Below, in pieces: positions 8,348-17,053 of a DNA stretch of 21,500 nt. The number at the start of each line of letters is the position of its first letter. The first letter of the stretch is position 1. A model generated the notes under the pieces. That model searched no databases. It saw only the letters and a program-made list of their open reading frames with translations, and was not told the origin of the DNA. The position numbers were made by a program, and so were the translations under genes. The stretch is from positions 47,806-69,305 of the forward strand of contig CAUDNR010003713.1 of NCBI GenBank assembly GCA_958430865.1, read 5' to 3'. This stretch comes from Entrophospora sp. SA101. Taxonomy: Eukaryota > Glomeromycota > Glomeromycetes > Entrophosporales > Entrophosporaceae.

Positions 8348-8363
8348 CGACATATCTTACCCC

Positions 8364-8745
8364 AGGCGTTAAAGCACGCACACTGTCTTGGACACTACAG
8401 TCATTCTCACGTTCCTCATTTACACAAGGCTAATCTCACCGAGATACTCTCAAAGGGATAGAACGATGCAAACAGAGTTCCGTTCATCGACCAATAGTCA
8501 ACGATGTTTTCCCTCACAGCACCTAAACCAGAGAAGGCTCTTTAATTTTCATTTGACCAACGTTGGTGTGCCTAAATTCTGGGAAAATCCAAAACAGCAA
8601 CCCGTTGCAGACACTGACTTTATTCTAGAGGGGTATAATACAAAGCAATCATCACACAAATGCGGATCTTCATCAGTGATCAATGCCCGTACGGCAACAA
8701 TCAAGCCTGGTCCGAGGGGAATAGGGGAAAGTTTTTGTTGACCTT
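8364..8745 (+). other. GC-richer block with a 91-codon open frame (8466-8741), origin unknown
   Basis: This stretch is visibly richer in G and C than its flanks and free of homopolymer runs, so it looks like coding or transferred sequence. On the plus strand a frame is open over 8388-8741 with its first ATG at 8466 (MQTEFRSSTNSQRCFPSQ...). It ends in RTATIKPGPRGIGESFC. On the minus strand another frame is open for about 75 codons over the same DNA (it contains PGLIVAVRALITDEDP). I recognise neither. It lies directly after the long hairpin. Confidence 0.3.
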
Positions 8746-8925
8746 ATGAAAAAACCTTCAAACATTGGGGAGCCTTCACTTGTAGTAAAAATTTTATGCA
8801 AGGATGGAGGCGGGACCATTGTTTGTGGTAAGGAAAATTTAATTAAATCTGACACCTGTGATCAACATCAGATTTATTATTGGGAAGGAAAACCCTCCCT
8901 ATTTATTCTTGTGAACTACTGGTAG
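8746..8925 (+). CDS. Hypothetical ORF, 59 aa
   Basis: Open frame MKKPSNIGEPSLVVKILCKD, followed by a Gly-rich turn and a C-terminal YYWEGKPSLFILVNYW. It starts 4 bp after the stop of the preceding open frame, in a different phase, and ends just before dispersed repeat copy B. It may be a fragment of a longer decayed gene together with 8466-8741. No family is recognised. Confidence 0.25.
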   Translation: MKKPSNIGEPSLVVKILCKDGGGTIVCGKENLIKSDTCDQHQIYYWEGKPSLFILVNYW

Positions 8926-8938
8926 ACATGCATTATTA

Positions 8939-9115
8939 AAAAAATTTATTTTTGCATGGCCTTGGTATTATTACTACTTGGGTGATGCAATTGTTTGTTA
9001 TATCAACAACATCAAATGTATTGAATAATTATCATGAATATTTAATGGATGCAGATATTCACAGAAGGAAAGGATTAAATAACAACAAAAAGGCTAAGTT
9101 TGTTTTTTTATCAAC
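8939..9115. repeat. Dispersed repeat, copy B
   Basis: The same element as 3771-4010, about 60 bp shorter because of internal gaps. It begins at aaaaaatttatttttgcatgg and ends after aaggctaagtttg. It separates the unknown ORFs from the HIS7 relic. Confidence 0.6.
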
Positions 9116-9423
9116 AAAAATATATAATTAATTAGATTTAAAGATTATTATCTTATTCCACTTTTTTATGATATATTAATTATGATATATTCTTGTAAGA
9201 TCTGGCGGTGTACGATCAGAAAGAATTGTTACGCGGCCATATTTTATTATTCTTAGAAAACAGGTAGAAAATTCAACATCAAAAATTCTAGTTCAATACA
9301 CAAAAAACAACTCTGACTAAATATATTTTATATGGGAATAATTTTATGGCATCACTTAGAAAGCAGGAAAAATATTTTCAAAAGTATGTCTCTACTATGT
9401 TCACTTTGCCCCAAATGAGTGGA
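9116..9423. other. AT-rich DNA; short open frame leading into the HIS7 relic
   Basis: Mostly non-coding. A 46-residue open frame starts at 9346 (MASLRKQEKYFQKYV...) and ends at 9486. Its last part (LYLLVYRSLVKEPTDI) aligns loosely with the start of HIS7, so its first part may be unrelated or a replaced leader. Confidence 0.35.
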
Positions 9424-10930
9424 TTATATTTATTAGTTTATCGCAGTTTAGTAAAAGAACCAACTGATATTTTAAAGCTGACGTAAGCCTGTCTGTTACC
9501 AAAATATAAGAACAACAATTAATTTTATATCAAAAAAAATTTTTTATTAATTTTTCCTGTAATTGGAGAATTTGGAAATGCAATGAATTCATTGGTGGAA
9601 AAACAGTATGTAGGACCTTTAAAAAAATATATCTCGTCAGGAAAACTAACCATTTATGGGGTTATGTATCGGATTACAAACAATGTTTGAAGGTTCTGAA
9701 GAAAGTCCAGGTGTATTAGGATTGGGTATTATACTTGTAATAGTAAAAAATTTTGACAAGAATGAAAATCAGTGCCTCACACGAGATGTAATGAGGTCAA
9801 CTATTATTGAAAGATAATAATAATATTGATGACAATGACAATGGCGATTTTTTTGGTATAAAAGGTAATAATGTTTATTATTTTGTTCACTCTTATGCTG
9901 TATCATATTCTGACTCACTTCTGGAATGGACTTTTTGAACAACTCAATATGTATCAGAGGGTTTCATAAGTTCAATTCAGAAAGATAATATATTCTGCAC
10001 ACAACTTCATCTAGAAAAAAGCGACAAAATTGGATTAAAGATACTAAAAAGTTTTGGAAAAAGATTTTAGTCCTATCAACAACAATTCCAATAAAAATTA
10101 TTCTACAACTAATTAAAACATCAAAAAGAATTATCGCTTGCTTAGATGTTAGAACAAGGAATTCGGTTATCACCAAAGGTGATCAATATGATATAAGGGA
10201 AAGTATTAATAATGACAATAACGCTATTGACGTTAATAATAACATAAAAGTGACGCGTAAAATAAGAAATTTTGGTAAGCCTGTTGACTTAGCACGTAGA
10301 TATTTGAAGAGGGAGCAGATGAAATTGCTTTTTTAACATCATATAGAAATTTCTCATTATCAGATTTAACCAACGTTGGAGATTTTACGTAAAAATCAGA
10401 ATCAATTTTTGTACCTTTAACAATTGGCGGTGGGATACGAGGTTTTACAGAAAATTTCATTCAGCACTAAATGTAGCTGGTGAATACTTTAGGTTAGAAG
10501 CTGATAAAGTATCAATTAATAGTGATGCTGTTTATGCTATAGAAAAATATTTGAATAATGGATGGTAGTACAGCAATTGAATTGATATCAAAAAATTATG
10601 GATAACACAGACAGTTGTGATTTTAGTTGACCTAAAAAAAGTTTATGTCGAGTCCAGAAGAAACTACGCATCATGTGACCAAAACAAAGTATCCAGGTCC
10701 AAATAAAGAGATATGGTGTTGGTATCAGTGTATGGTGAAAGGTGGTAATGTTTATCAGTTGGCTACTATTTGTGAAGTAATGGGAGCAGGAGGAATTGTA
10801 TCGATAAGGATGGTACAAATTCAGGTATGATTTGGAATTGGTGGAAGATGTTAAAAAAAAGTGTAAAGGTTCCTATCATTGCTTCAAGTGGAGCCGGTAA
10901 TGAATTTCATTGAAGCTTTTAAATCCGCTT
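9424..10930 (+). pseudogene. HIS7: HIS7 pseudogene: imidazole glycerol phosphate synthase, glutaminase and cyclase domains
   Basis: The intact fungal enzyme fuses a glutamine amidotransferase (HisH) to a cyclase (HisF) and makes imidazole glycerol phosphate and AICAR in histidine synthesis. Here its pieces occur in order but in shifting frames. Possible N-terminus: LYLLVYRSLV (9424 on). Glutaminase: FGNAMNSLVEKQYV (from about 9570). The nucleophile region GLCIGLQTMFEGSEESPG follows, with the Cys codon at 9665-9667, and then GLGII, NEVNYY and YYFVHSYA. Next comes TQLHLEKSD, the eroded TQFHPEKSG His-Glu site. Cyclase: [12 protein letters not shown] (Asp codon 10145-10147), VTKGDQYD-like, [71 protein letters not shown] (Asp 10629-10631), TKYPGPNKEIWCWYQC, DKDGTNSG and VPIIASSGAGNEF. 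Many frameshifts and stops break it (for example near 9646, 9812, 9925, 10312, 10390, 10470). No introns are obvious. It is clearly dead; an intact copy presumably exists elsewhere. Confidence 0.93.
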
Positions 10931-11339
10931 GTTGAAAAAGTCAAGGAATTGTTAAAACTTAATGACATCTTTATAGGAATGTGGATAATGAATGAGTTGC
11001 AAATTATAATTTATAAATGTTAAAATCATTTATTCAAAAAATTTCTTTCTTTAATGTATGCACTATATTAAAATATAATATATACCAGTTACAATATTTT
11101 AGATTTTTTAACTTGGGTACCTATTTATAAAGTTTTATGACAAACTTTGGTCTAAAATTGGTGTCTGCAGCTGGTTGCAACTTTTATTAGATAGGCATTA
11201 TTATTGATTTTTGGTGTCTTCACTTTTTGATTGAATTTTGTTAAATTAACTAAAACCCAGTACAAGTCTTACGCAGATAATCTACAATAAAGTGTCTTGG
11301 GTATAAGCTACAACGTTGCAAATTACTCTTGTTGTGTTC
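10931..11339. other. Non-coding DNA between two pseudogenes
   Basis: This lies 3' of both the HIS7 relic (plus) and the TnpB/Fanzor relic (minus), so the two relics converge here. If the nuclease once had a guide RNA, its template would be expected at or just past its 3' end, within about 11150-11340. I see no distinct structure beyond the short palindrome gttgcaac near 11172. Confidence 0.35.
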
Positions 11340-12400
11340 CTTTAGCGGGCTCCGTTTACATATCTGTCAAATGATAATTTACAAGGTGTGCGTTTAAAAG
11401 TCTTTTGACCGCCAAAGTTATGTTTGATGGCTCCACAACAACCACAAGTTTTACTAGTATATTCCTCAGTGCAGATGACCCTTGCACCAAGAATACTCGT
11501 AGGATTTATGGAGTAAATGTTGTTTAAATTAGTAATGTGACCAGGTCATCATTTGTCTTGCAGTTTTAGATCTGATTTTCTAAAGCCGCCATCTTTTTTA
11601 ACCATGTCTTATGTTTTAAATTCGAGAGTAAACTTAGCGAAGATGTTTTATTTTTTATTATTGCTAATTTATGATGGCATTCATCTACAATTTTTCTGTG
11701 AATTCAGAGCATACAACATTGATGGAGCTTATATCATTTGCGCTTATTTGCCTTACCATGAATAGAATCCCTCATGATGACATTTATTCTATTCATGTCA
11801 CTTTTTCCCCATTCTATAGCCTCACAACTTGGCTCTCACCCATGGATCAAAGAGAAACGATGGCAGCATCTCTATTCTCTTCAACTGCTGAAAATTTAGG
11901 AGCTTGGTTATCAGCCTTAATTTCAAGTAGTAACTATGATGATTAATGGTAGGATGGAATTCATGACTTATTTTTCCTGGTATTTTCTCACTTGATTTAA
12001 TATCGTTGAGGAATGAAAATTCACATCTTTTCTTCCCCGTTCTCTTGATAGAACGGGTTTGACATATTTTGTCTTTTTTATATATTCAATTTGAAAATTT
12101 TCTTTTTTGTAGCAATGTTTGATTTGTAATCATTCAAAAGTACATTCAATGTTGTATCTCTAATACAATGAGAACTCATTTGATGTTAAAATCATTGTAT
12201 GTGATTTTTCAGATTTAATGATATAACTTGTTCATAACTATGCTTTAGATTTATTTTTCCTATCTGAATTGATTGCAGCCAAACATTGATTGTATGTCTA
12301 CCGTACAATACCATTTTAATATTTTTTGTTTATCAGGGCAAAGTCTGATTTTAAGTGCTTTCATTGCTGGAGAAGATGATGAAATTGAATTTTCGTCTAT
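11340..12400 (-). pseudogene. TnpB/Fanzor (IS607/IS605 OrfB-type) RNA-guided nuclease pseudogene
   Basis: Reading the minus strand with frameshifts gives a full set of TnpB landmarks in order. N-terminal strand MKALKIRLCPDKQK (ATG at 12364). Helical motif TYNQCLAAIN (about 12297). Then CIRDTTLNVLLNDYKSN, KIPGKISHEFHP, and YYL joined across a shift to LEIKADNQAPKF. RuvC-I is DPWVRA (Asp codon 11846-11848), where families usually have DPGVR. EWGKSDMNRI and HRKIVDECHHKLA follow. RuvC-II is LEFKT (Glu 11621-11623), then DMVKKDGGFRKSDLK and ARQMMTWSHY. The zinc ribbon is TSKTCGCCGAIKHNFGGQK, then KRTPC; RuvC-III is FDRYVNGAR. Frameshifts and stops are numerous. The expected second Asp of DRDxNGA is Tyr (11360-11362), and one zinc Cys is Arg. 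TnpB and Fanzor proteins are OMEGA RNA-guided DNA nucleases carried by transposons. The eukaryotic setting makes this a Fanzor-type gene by definition, but its subtype cannot be set from here. Confidence 0.9.
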
Positions 12401-12740
12401 AAATTACATCTTTAAATTTCTCCCATGTTCTATCTGGTAAAATAAAAGATTATTTAAAATATCTCTCTATGTGTTGGTTTAGCTGAGCCAACCGTGATAG
12501 TGATATCAACCGGTAGAAAAGCTAAGCCGTTTAAAATTCCTTAGCCGGCTTAGCCAATTTTTTCCTCAGCCGGCTGACATCATTAAATGTGATCCATAAC
12601 CCAAGAGCTAATCTTTTTAAATTCCATTGACTTGTCTTTTGAGGGTAACCAACATTAGTTTGTAAATTCATCCCAGAAAGGCTTATATTTGTAGAAGTTG
12701 GTCGTGATGACGAGTCACAGCAAACAGAGGAAGATTGCAT
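12401..12740 (-). other. Region upstream of the nuclease relic: 69-aa ORF and AGCCGGCT hairpins
   Basis: A 69-codon open frame (12531-12740, minus) starts MQSSSVCCDSSSRPTSTN, is Ser-rich, then reads NLKRLALGLWITFNDVSRLR. No domain is recognised. Its position, directly upstream and in the same orientation, allows it to be the N-terminal extension or an upstream exon of the nuclease gene, but this is unproven. Its last 14 residues are encoded by a GC-rich repeat block: gctaagccg (12521-12529) pairs with cggcttagc (12546-12554), agccggct occurs twice, and ctgagccaacc near 12483 matches the TIR of the element at 2485-2878. Confidence 0.35.
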
Positions 12741-13062
12741 ATAATTTTAAATTTATTTTGTGATTAATAAAGTAAAGGATTTTACTATTCCTAATTATAA
12801 AGAAGGATTTATTCTCGTGATTAATAAAAATTAATTTATTATTATTTTGTGTAGAACTTTTATATATGGGTCAAAATTGATAATATACATCTATATTGTA
12901 AAGATTACAACTGGTGAGAAAATCAACCATGTTTGCTTAACATAATAATGATAATTTTGAGGGACCATTACCCAAAAAAATTTATTATGTTCCTAAACCA
13001 CATTTTGTCAGAAATCACCCCATATATATCTGATTTTTTTATCAACTAATATAGTATTTAAT
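12741..13062. other. AT-rich DNA, no gene seen
   Basis: The phrase gtgattaataaa occurs twice (about 12760 and 12818) near ggattt words, suggesting a small old duplication. Nothing coding is seen. Confidence 0.3.
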
Positions 13063-13065
13063 TGT

Positions 13066-13097
13066 GATCGCGCGAAAAAAGGAAATTTCGCGCAATC
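13066..13097. repeat. GC-rich hairpin in AT-rich DNA
   Basis: gatcgcgcgaaa (13066-13077) pairs with tttcgcgcaatc (13086-13097), 11 of 12 bases, with an 8-base loop. A further gaatgcgca follows. CG dinucleotides are strikingly dense for this window. Confidence 0.65.
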
Positions 13098-13204
13098 GTT
13101 GAATGCGCAGTGATTTTTTTACAATGCTATGAATCATGATACTTTTAACAAAAGTTCATTGAAATAAAAGTGGAAATGATCAGCCAAAAATTTACCTAAA
13201 TTAC

Positions 13205-13416
13205 ATTCATCAAAATCTTAGCAGCGGGCCAAGAAAGTATTTGCTCCTTTTAATTTTGCTTGGATTAGTACTAAGCCATTTTTCCGACTCTTTTAATATG
13301 ACCGACTCTATATTGTGTTGCTAATTCAACATTTTCTTGTTAAGGTTTATTTCTTTTTATTCTTTTAATAGACAAATTTCTCTTTTTTGTTCGGCTGATG
13401 ATTGTTCTTGTGACAT
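13205..13416 (-). pseudogene. Tigger/pogo-like transposase N-terminus with CENP-B-type helix-turn-helix (remnant)
   Basis: Starting at the ATG (13414-13416) the minus strand reads MSQEQSSAEQKREICLLKE and then a stop. In a shifted frame it continues VELATQYRVG, and in another SEKWLSTNPSKIKRSKY. This order matches the N-terminus of Tigger/pogo transposases: an AQKREIC-type opening, an ELAxxYGVG helix-turn-helix, then SEKWL before the second DNA-binding domain. No DDE catalytic core remains downstream. The related terminal region lies about 140 bp upstream of the ATG (13554-13740), in the right place for the 5' end of one element. Confidence 0.65.
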
Positions 13417-13553
13417 TTTTAATTAATAATTAATAGGATTTTTAAAATGTTCAAAGCAACAGAAGATTTGTTATTAATACTGTTTAGAATAATATTATAT
13501 TATTAATCATGATGTATTAGTATGTCATTCAATTGTTGTCGATCTATAACAAT

Positions 13554-13740
13554 AATCACGTGAATTCGTTGAAACACGATTATTATTATTATATTAAAAA
13601 AATCCCTTACCAAAAAATTCGTTGTCGCTGTAACATTTATTTATTATTATAAATGTTTGGTGAAACAAGTTTTTATTAGAAAAATCCTTAAAACAAAAAT
13701 TTGGCTGAAACAAGATTCGTTGAAACAAAGTTAACGAATA
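13554..13740 (-). mobile_element. Decayed relative of the 7676-7894 Tigger/pogo-like terminus
   Basis: It begins atcacgtgaattcgttg, as 7676 begins atcacgtgaatccgttg. It then follows the same plan: taccaaaaaattcgttgtc, gaaacaagattcgttgaaac, and ends near aataaaacaat, where the better copy has tataaaacaat. The CAGT terminus itself is eroded. Confidence 0.6.
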
Positions 13741-16557
13741 AAACAATATTTTTGCTTGCATGAAATTTCCAAATCAATCAATAATCAAAGGATATGAGAA
13801 AAGGATTCAACTCCTTTACCATTATAAATAATAATTCAATACCTTCCTTTATCCCATTAATATTAAGTTTATTTAAAAATAAAGGAAAAGTTGTGTTTGT
13901 TTCAATTTACTATTAACAAAAATCCTCAAATCTTTCCTTATTTCTATTTAAAAAACTGTGGTATTTACCAATTATATAAATTTTTTTCGTCACCCTACCA
14001 CAAAGCATATACACATAATGTCGATCAATAAGATTTTTTTTTTGGTGATCAATAAAGTAACTTTCGTAATGTAACTAATCAATCTATGAAAAAGAGAGAT
14101 ATCATTCTCGTTTTAGCATACATTTCCTCTAGGTTATGGGCACAGAAAGCCTTTTATTTTCATAATAAAAATAAATTTTACGTATTGAGCAATCTGTCCA
14201 TTTTTTGATCACGGGTTTTTCATCACCGGCTGTACCTCTACGCTTTAAGAGCTTTTAACAGGCCCCATGTGAAGGTGATAAGGAATTGGCGTCTCCAGAT
14301 GCAATCACAGTGTTTCCTAATTATTTTTTTGTAAACTCAGCGCAAAATTGTGGGGAGGTTTTTGTTCCACTATAACCGTTTCTGTCTTCTTTACTCGGAA
14401 TAAAAATCTAGACCTTCTTGAAGATATAATTAAGGTGTTGTTGTATGCGTGGACCATATATGCTAGCCATAAATGCTCCTTTTGATAAATGACTATTGCT
14501 GAATCCGAAATTTTGAAATAGTTTTTCCATAGTACATACTAGGTCCACTAAGTTGACTAAGACAACAAAATCAACCAAGTTGACGAGATAGTACTCGATG
14601 AGAAATTATGACTCAAATTCCATGTAACTTTTCTTGAACAAAAGAAAATAATAACAAGTTTTGACTTGAGAAATAATTAAATAATACTTAAAACTGTTTG
14701 CTAGTAAATAAATATCCTATTCAGTTTGATCCCTATCATTATTTCAAATTAAAATTATCGTACAACACTGGAGGTGCGTAGATCAATCATATAATGTTAT
14801 CAATAAGTAATTTTTTTGGAAAATTTGAATGCAATTAGTACTAGTCAGTGAAAAAGAGATAGTTGTAGTATACTTTTATTTTTTAACAGATATATTTTTG
14901 GGGGAACAAATGCCGGTGCAACCATTACAAGGTCAAGGGTATGAGTCAACGAAGTCTACAGGGGTAGCGTCATGAAATGCTGTACGAGTGTACTAACCTG
15001 CTTTGTCGCATAATATTAACATATCAATGGAATCATAAATACTTTGAAATATCCTTAAAAAATTCCTTGAATTGGCTATTAATATTATACCAATAAAAAA
15101 GGCCAAGGGCGTTTCGAAGAACGCTCGTTTACTGATGATAGATAGCAGATCTCCCGTATTAGTGTAACCTTGTTAAACGTCATATATGTAGCTTGTCACA
15201 AGGATCGTTTTTAGCATAATAATCATGGGAAATTTTCGTATTTAATGTTTCTTCCAACCTTAAATTTTAAGTTTTTAATTTCGTAAAAAAAAAAAAAAAA
15301 ATAATAATAATTATAATACAGTCGTGATAATTTTTAATGAACATGTGATGTTGATTATTAAGGTTAGTTTTTCAATTATTATTGATCTGCAAAGTAAGTG
15401 TACGGGAGAGCATGATTTTAATACGCGTGTTATCGACTTTTTCTTTTGAAAATAAATGAATGAACATATATATATAGAAATCAATTGGTTGATTTAAAAT
15501 TAACGTGCATGAAAAAGAAAAAGAAAGACTACAAAGAAGAAGAAAAAGAAGAGGAAGAAGATTAATGGTGATTGTTGTAATACGTGTATTATGCTATTAC
15601 ATTTATTGAATTACTATTGGGTCAACACAAAAACTTGGTGACAAAAGAGACTATTTTTATATATCAATGTATATGAAAATATATTTTATACAAACAAACA
15701 AACACCATTACCGTTATTATAATAATTAATTAATCAACATAAGAAATTTGATTCATCACGAATAAAATTTCTTCTCCCAAAAAAAGAAATAAAATTACTT
15801 TTGTACGGAAAAAATTATATTAATTGAGAAAAAGAAAAGGCAAAAGGTTTCGAATTCGTTTCCAGAAGAATAAGAAACAATAATTATAAATAAAGAGTGT
15901 GACACTGAAATCTTTGCATGTTTTCCGTTTTTCGTTTTTATTGTTTTTTTTTTTTTAATTCGTAACACTCTTGCTCAAGGGTTTTTTTTAATTAATAATA
16001 AGTTGCACATTTTATTTACTTAATAAGATAAAAGTATTTCCTTTTATGTATTGGTTATTCTTATTTTTCCAAAAAACAAAAAAAATTTTTGGGGTTAGAT
16101 TTTATTTTATTTTATTATTTATTAAACCCTTTTTTTTTTTAAAAAACAATTTCTTTCTTCTTTTTTTTCCCTTCTTTGAAAAAAAAAATTTTAAAATTGA
16201 ATTAAAAACTAAAGAAAATTTTTATTAATATTAAAACTATAAATAATAGCGATAATAAAATTGACAATAAATATAAATATAAAATATTATAAATATTATT
16301 ATTGCTTATTATTATTATCACCTTCTACTACGCCAAAATAAAGAATGACATTTTTTTAATTTTAAAAATCTTTATTACTTTATAATAATAATCAACCACT
16401 ACCACAACAAATCACCCCAAAAACCATCATCGCAACCACATCATTCTCAAACAATACCAAAAACAATATTGTTAAAATCGCGACTTCGAGAAAAAAAAGG
16501 GGAGAAAAAGAACAAAAACAAGATAAAAAATATTATTATTCAATTACCACCGAAATT
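13741..16557. other. Long intergenic region upstream of the SANT gene
   Basis: No convincing gene was found in 2.8 kb. On the minus strand at 14408-14530 a 40-codon frame (MEKLFQNFGFSNSHLSKGAF...) contains MASIYGPRIQQHLNYIFKK, and neighbouring frames at 14290-14400 read PSKEDRNGYSGTKTSPQFC. These look like eroded coding sequence of unknown family. A poly-A run lies at 15284-15300. A purine tract (gaagaagaaaaagaagagg) lies near 15535-15560. Long T tracts and short-frame noise fill 15940-16230. The last 200 bp before the gene switch to A/C-rich sequence, a plausible 5' leader. Confidence 0.4.
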
Positions 16558-17021
16558 ATGAATTTTATAAATAACGATATTTCAAATTTTAAAAACACAA
16601 AAAATAAAAAAAAAATAAAAACCAACAACAGTTCAATAACAAAATTTAAAATTAAATATAACAACAGCAGTAATAATCAATCTTCAATAAAGTCATTATC
16701 ACATTTTTCCTCCCCAACAACAATGTCTTCTCCCACAATACCACAATTTCCTTCAACATCAATATCTTTACCGTCATCGCCTTCATTTAAGAATCATAAA
16801 TTATTAATTTCCCCACTTGAGATATCATCACTAACACCTTTAAATCTCAAAGAAACTAAAAATGATGATAACAATAACAATAATAATAATAAAAATAACA
16901 ACAATAATAACAACAACAGAAACAATAACAACAAAAACAACAACAACAGAAACAACAACAACAATAATAATTCAAATCAAAAACAAAAAAATCATGATAA
17001 TTCACATACGGAACCAAATCC

Positions 17022-17053
<32 letters not shown>

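Noticed and set aside
10588..10818. Antisense 76-codon frame, and others at 9964-10176 and 10233-10460
   Set aside because: They are reverse-strand shadows of the HIS7 relic, whose plus-strand pieces match the enzyme motif by motif.
11553..11946. Plus-strand frames of 70 and 91 codons
   Set aside because: They are antisense to the TnpB/Fanzor relic; the minus strand carries all the recognisable motifs.
15940..16160. Poly-T tracts as terminators or origins
   Set aside because: Homopolymer runs are general in this genome, and nothing specific supports a function.
16046..16228. 60-codon Phe-rich frame
   Set aside because: It is encoded by T tracts upstream of the SANT gene and has no protein-like pattern.
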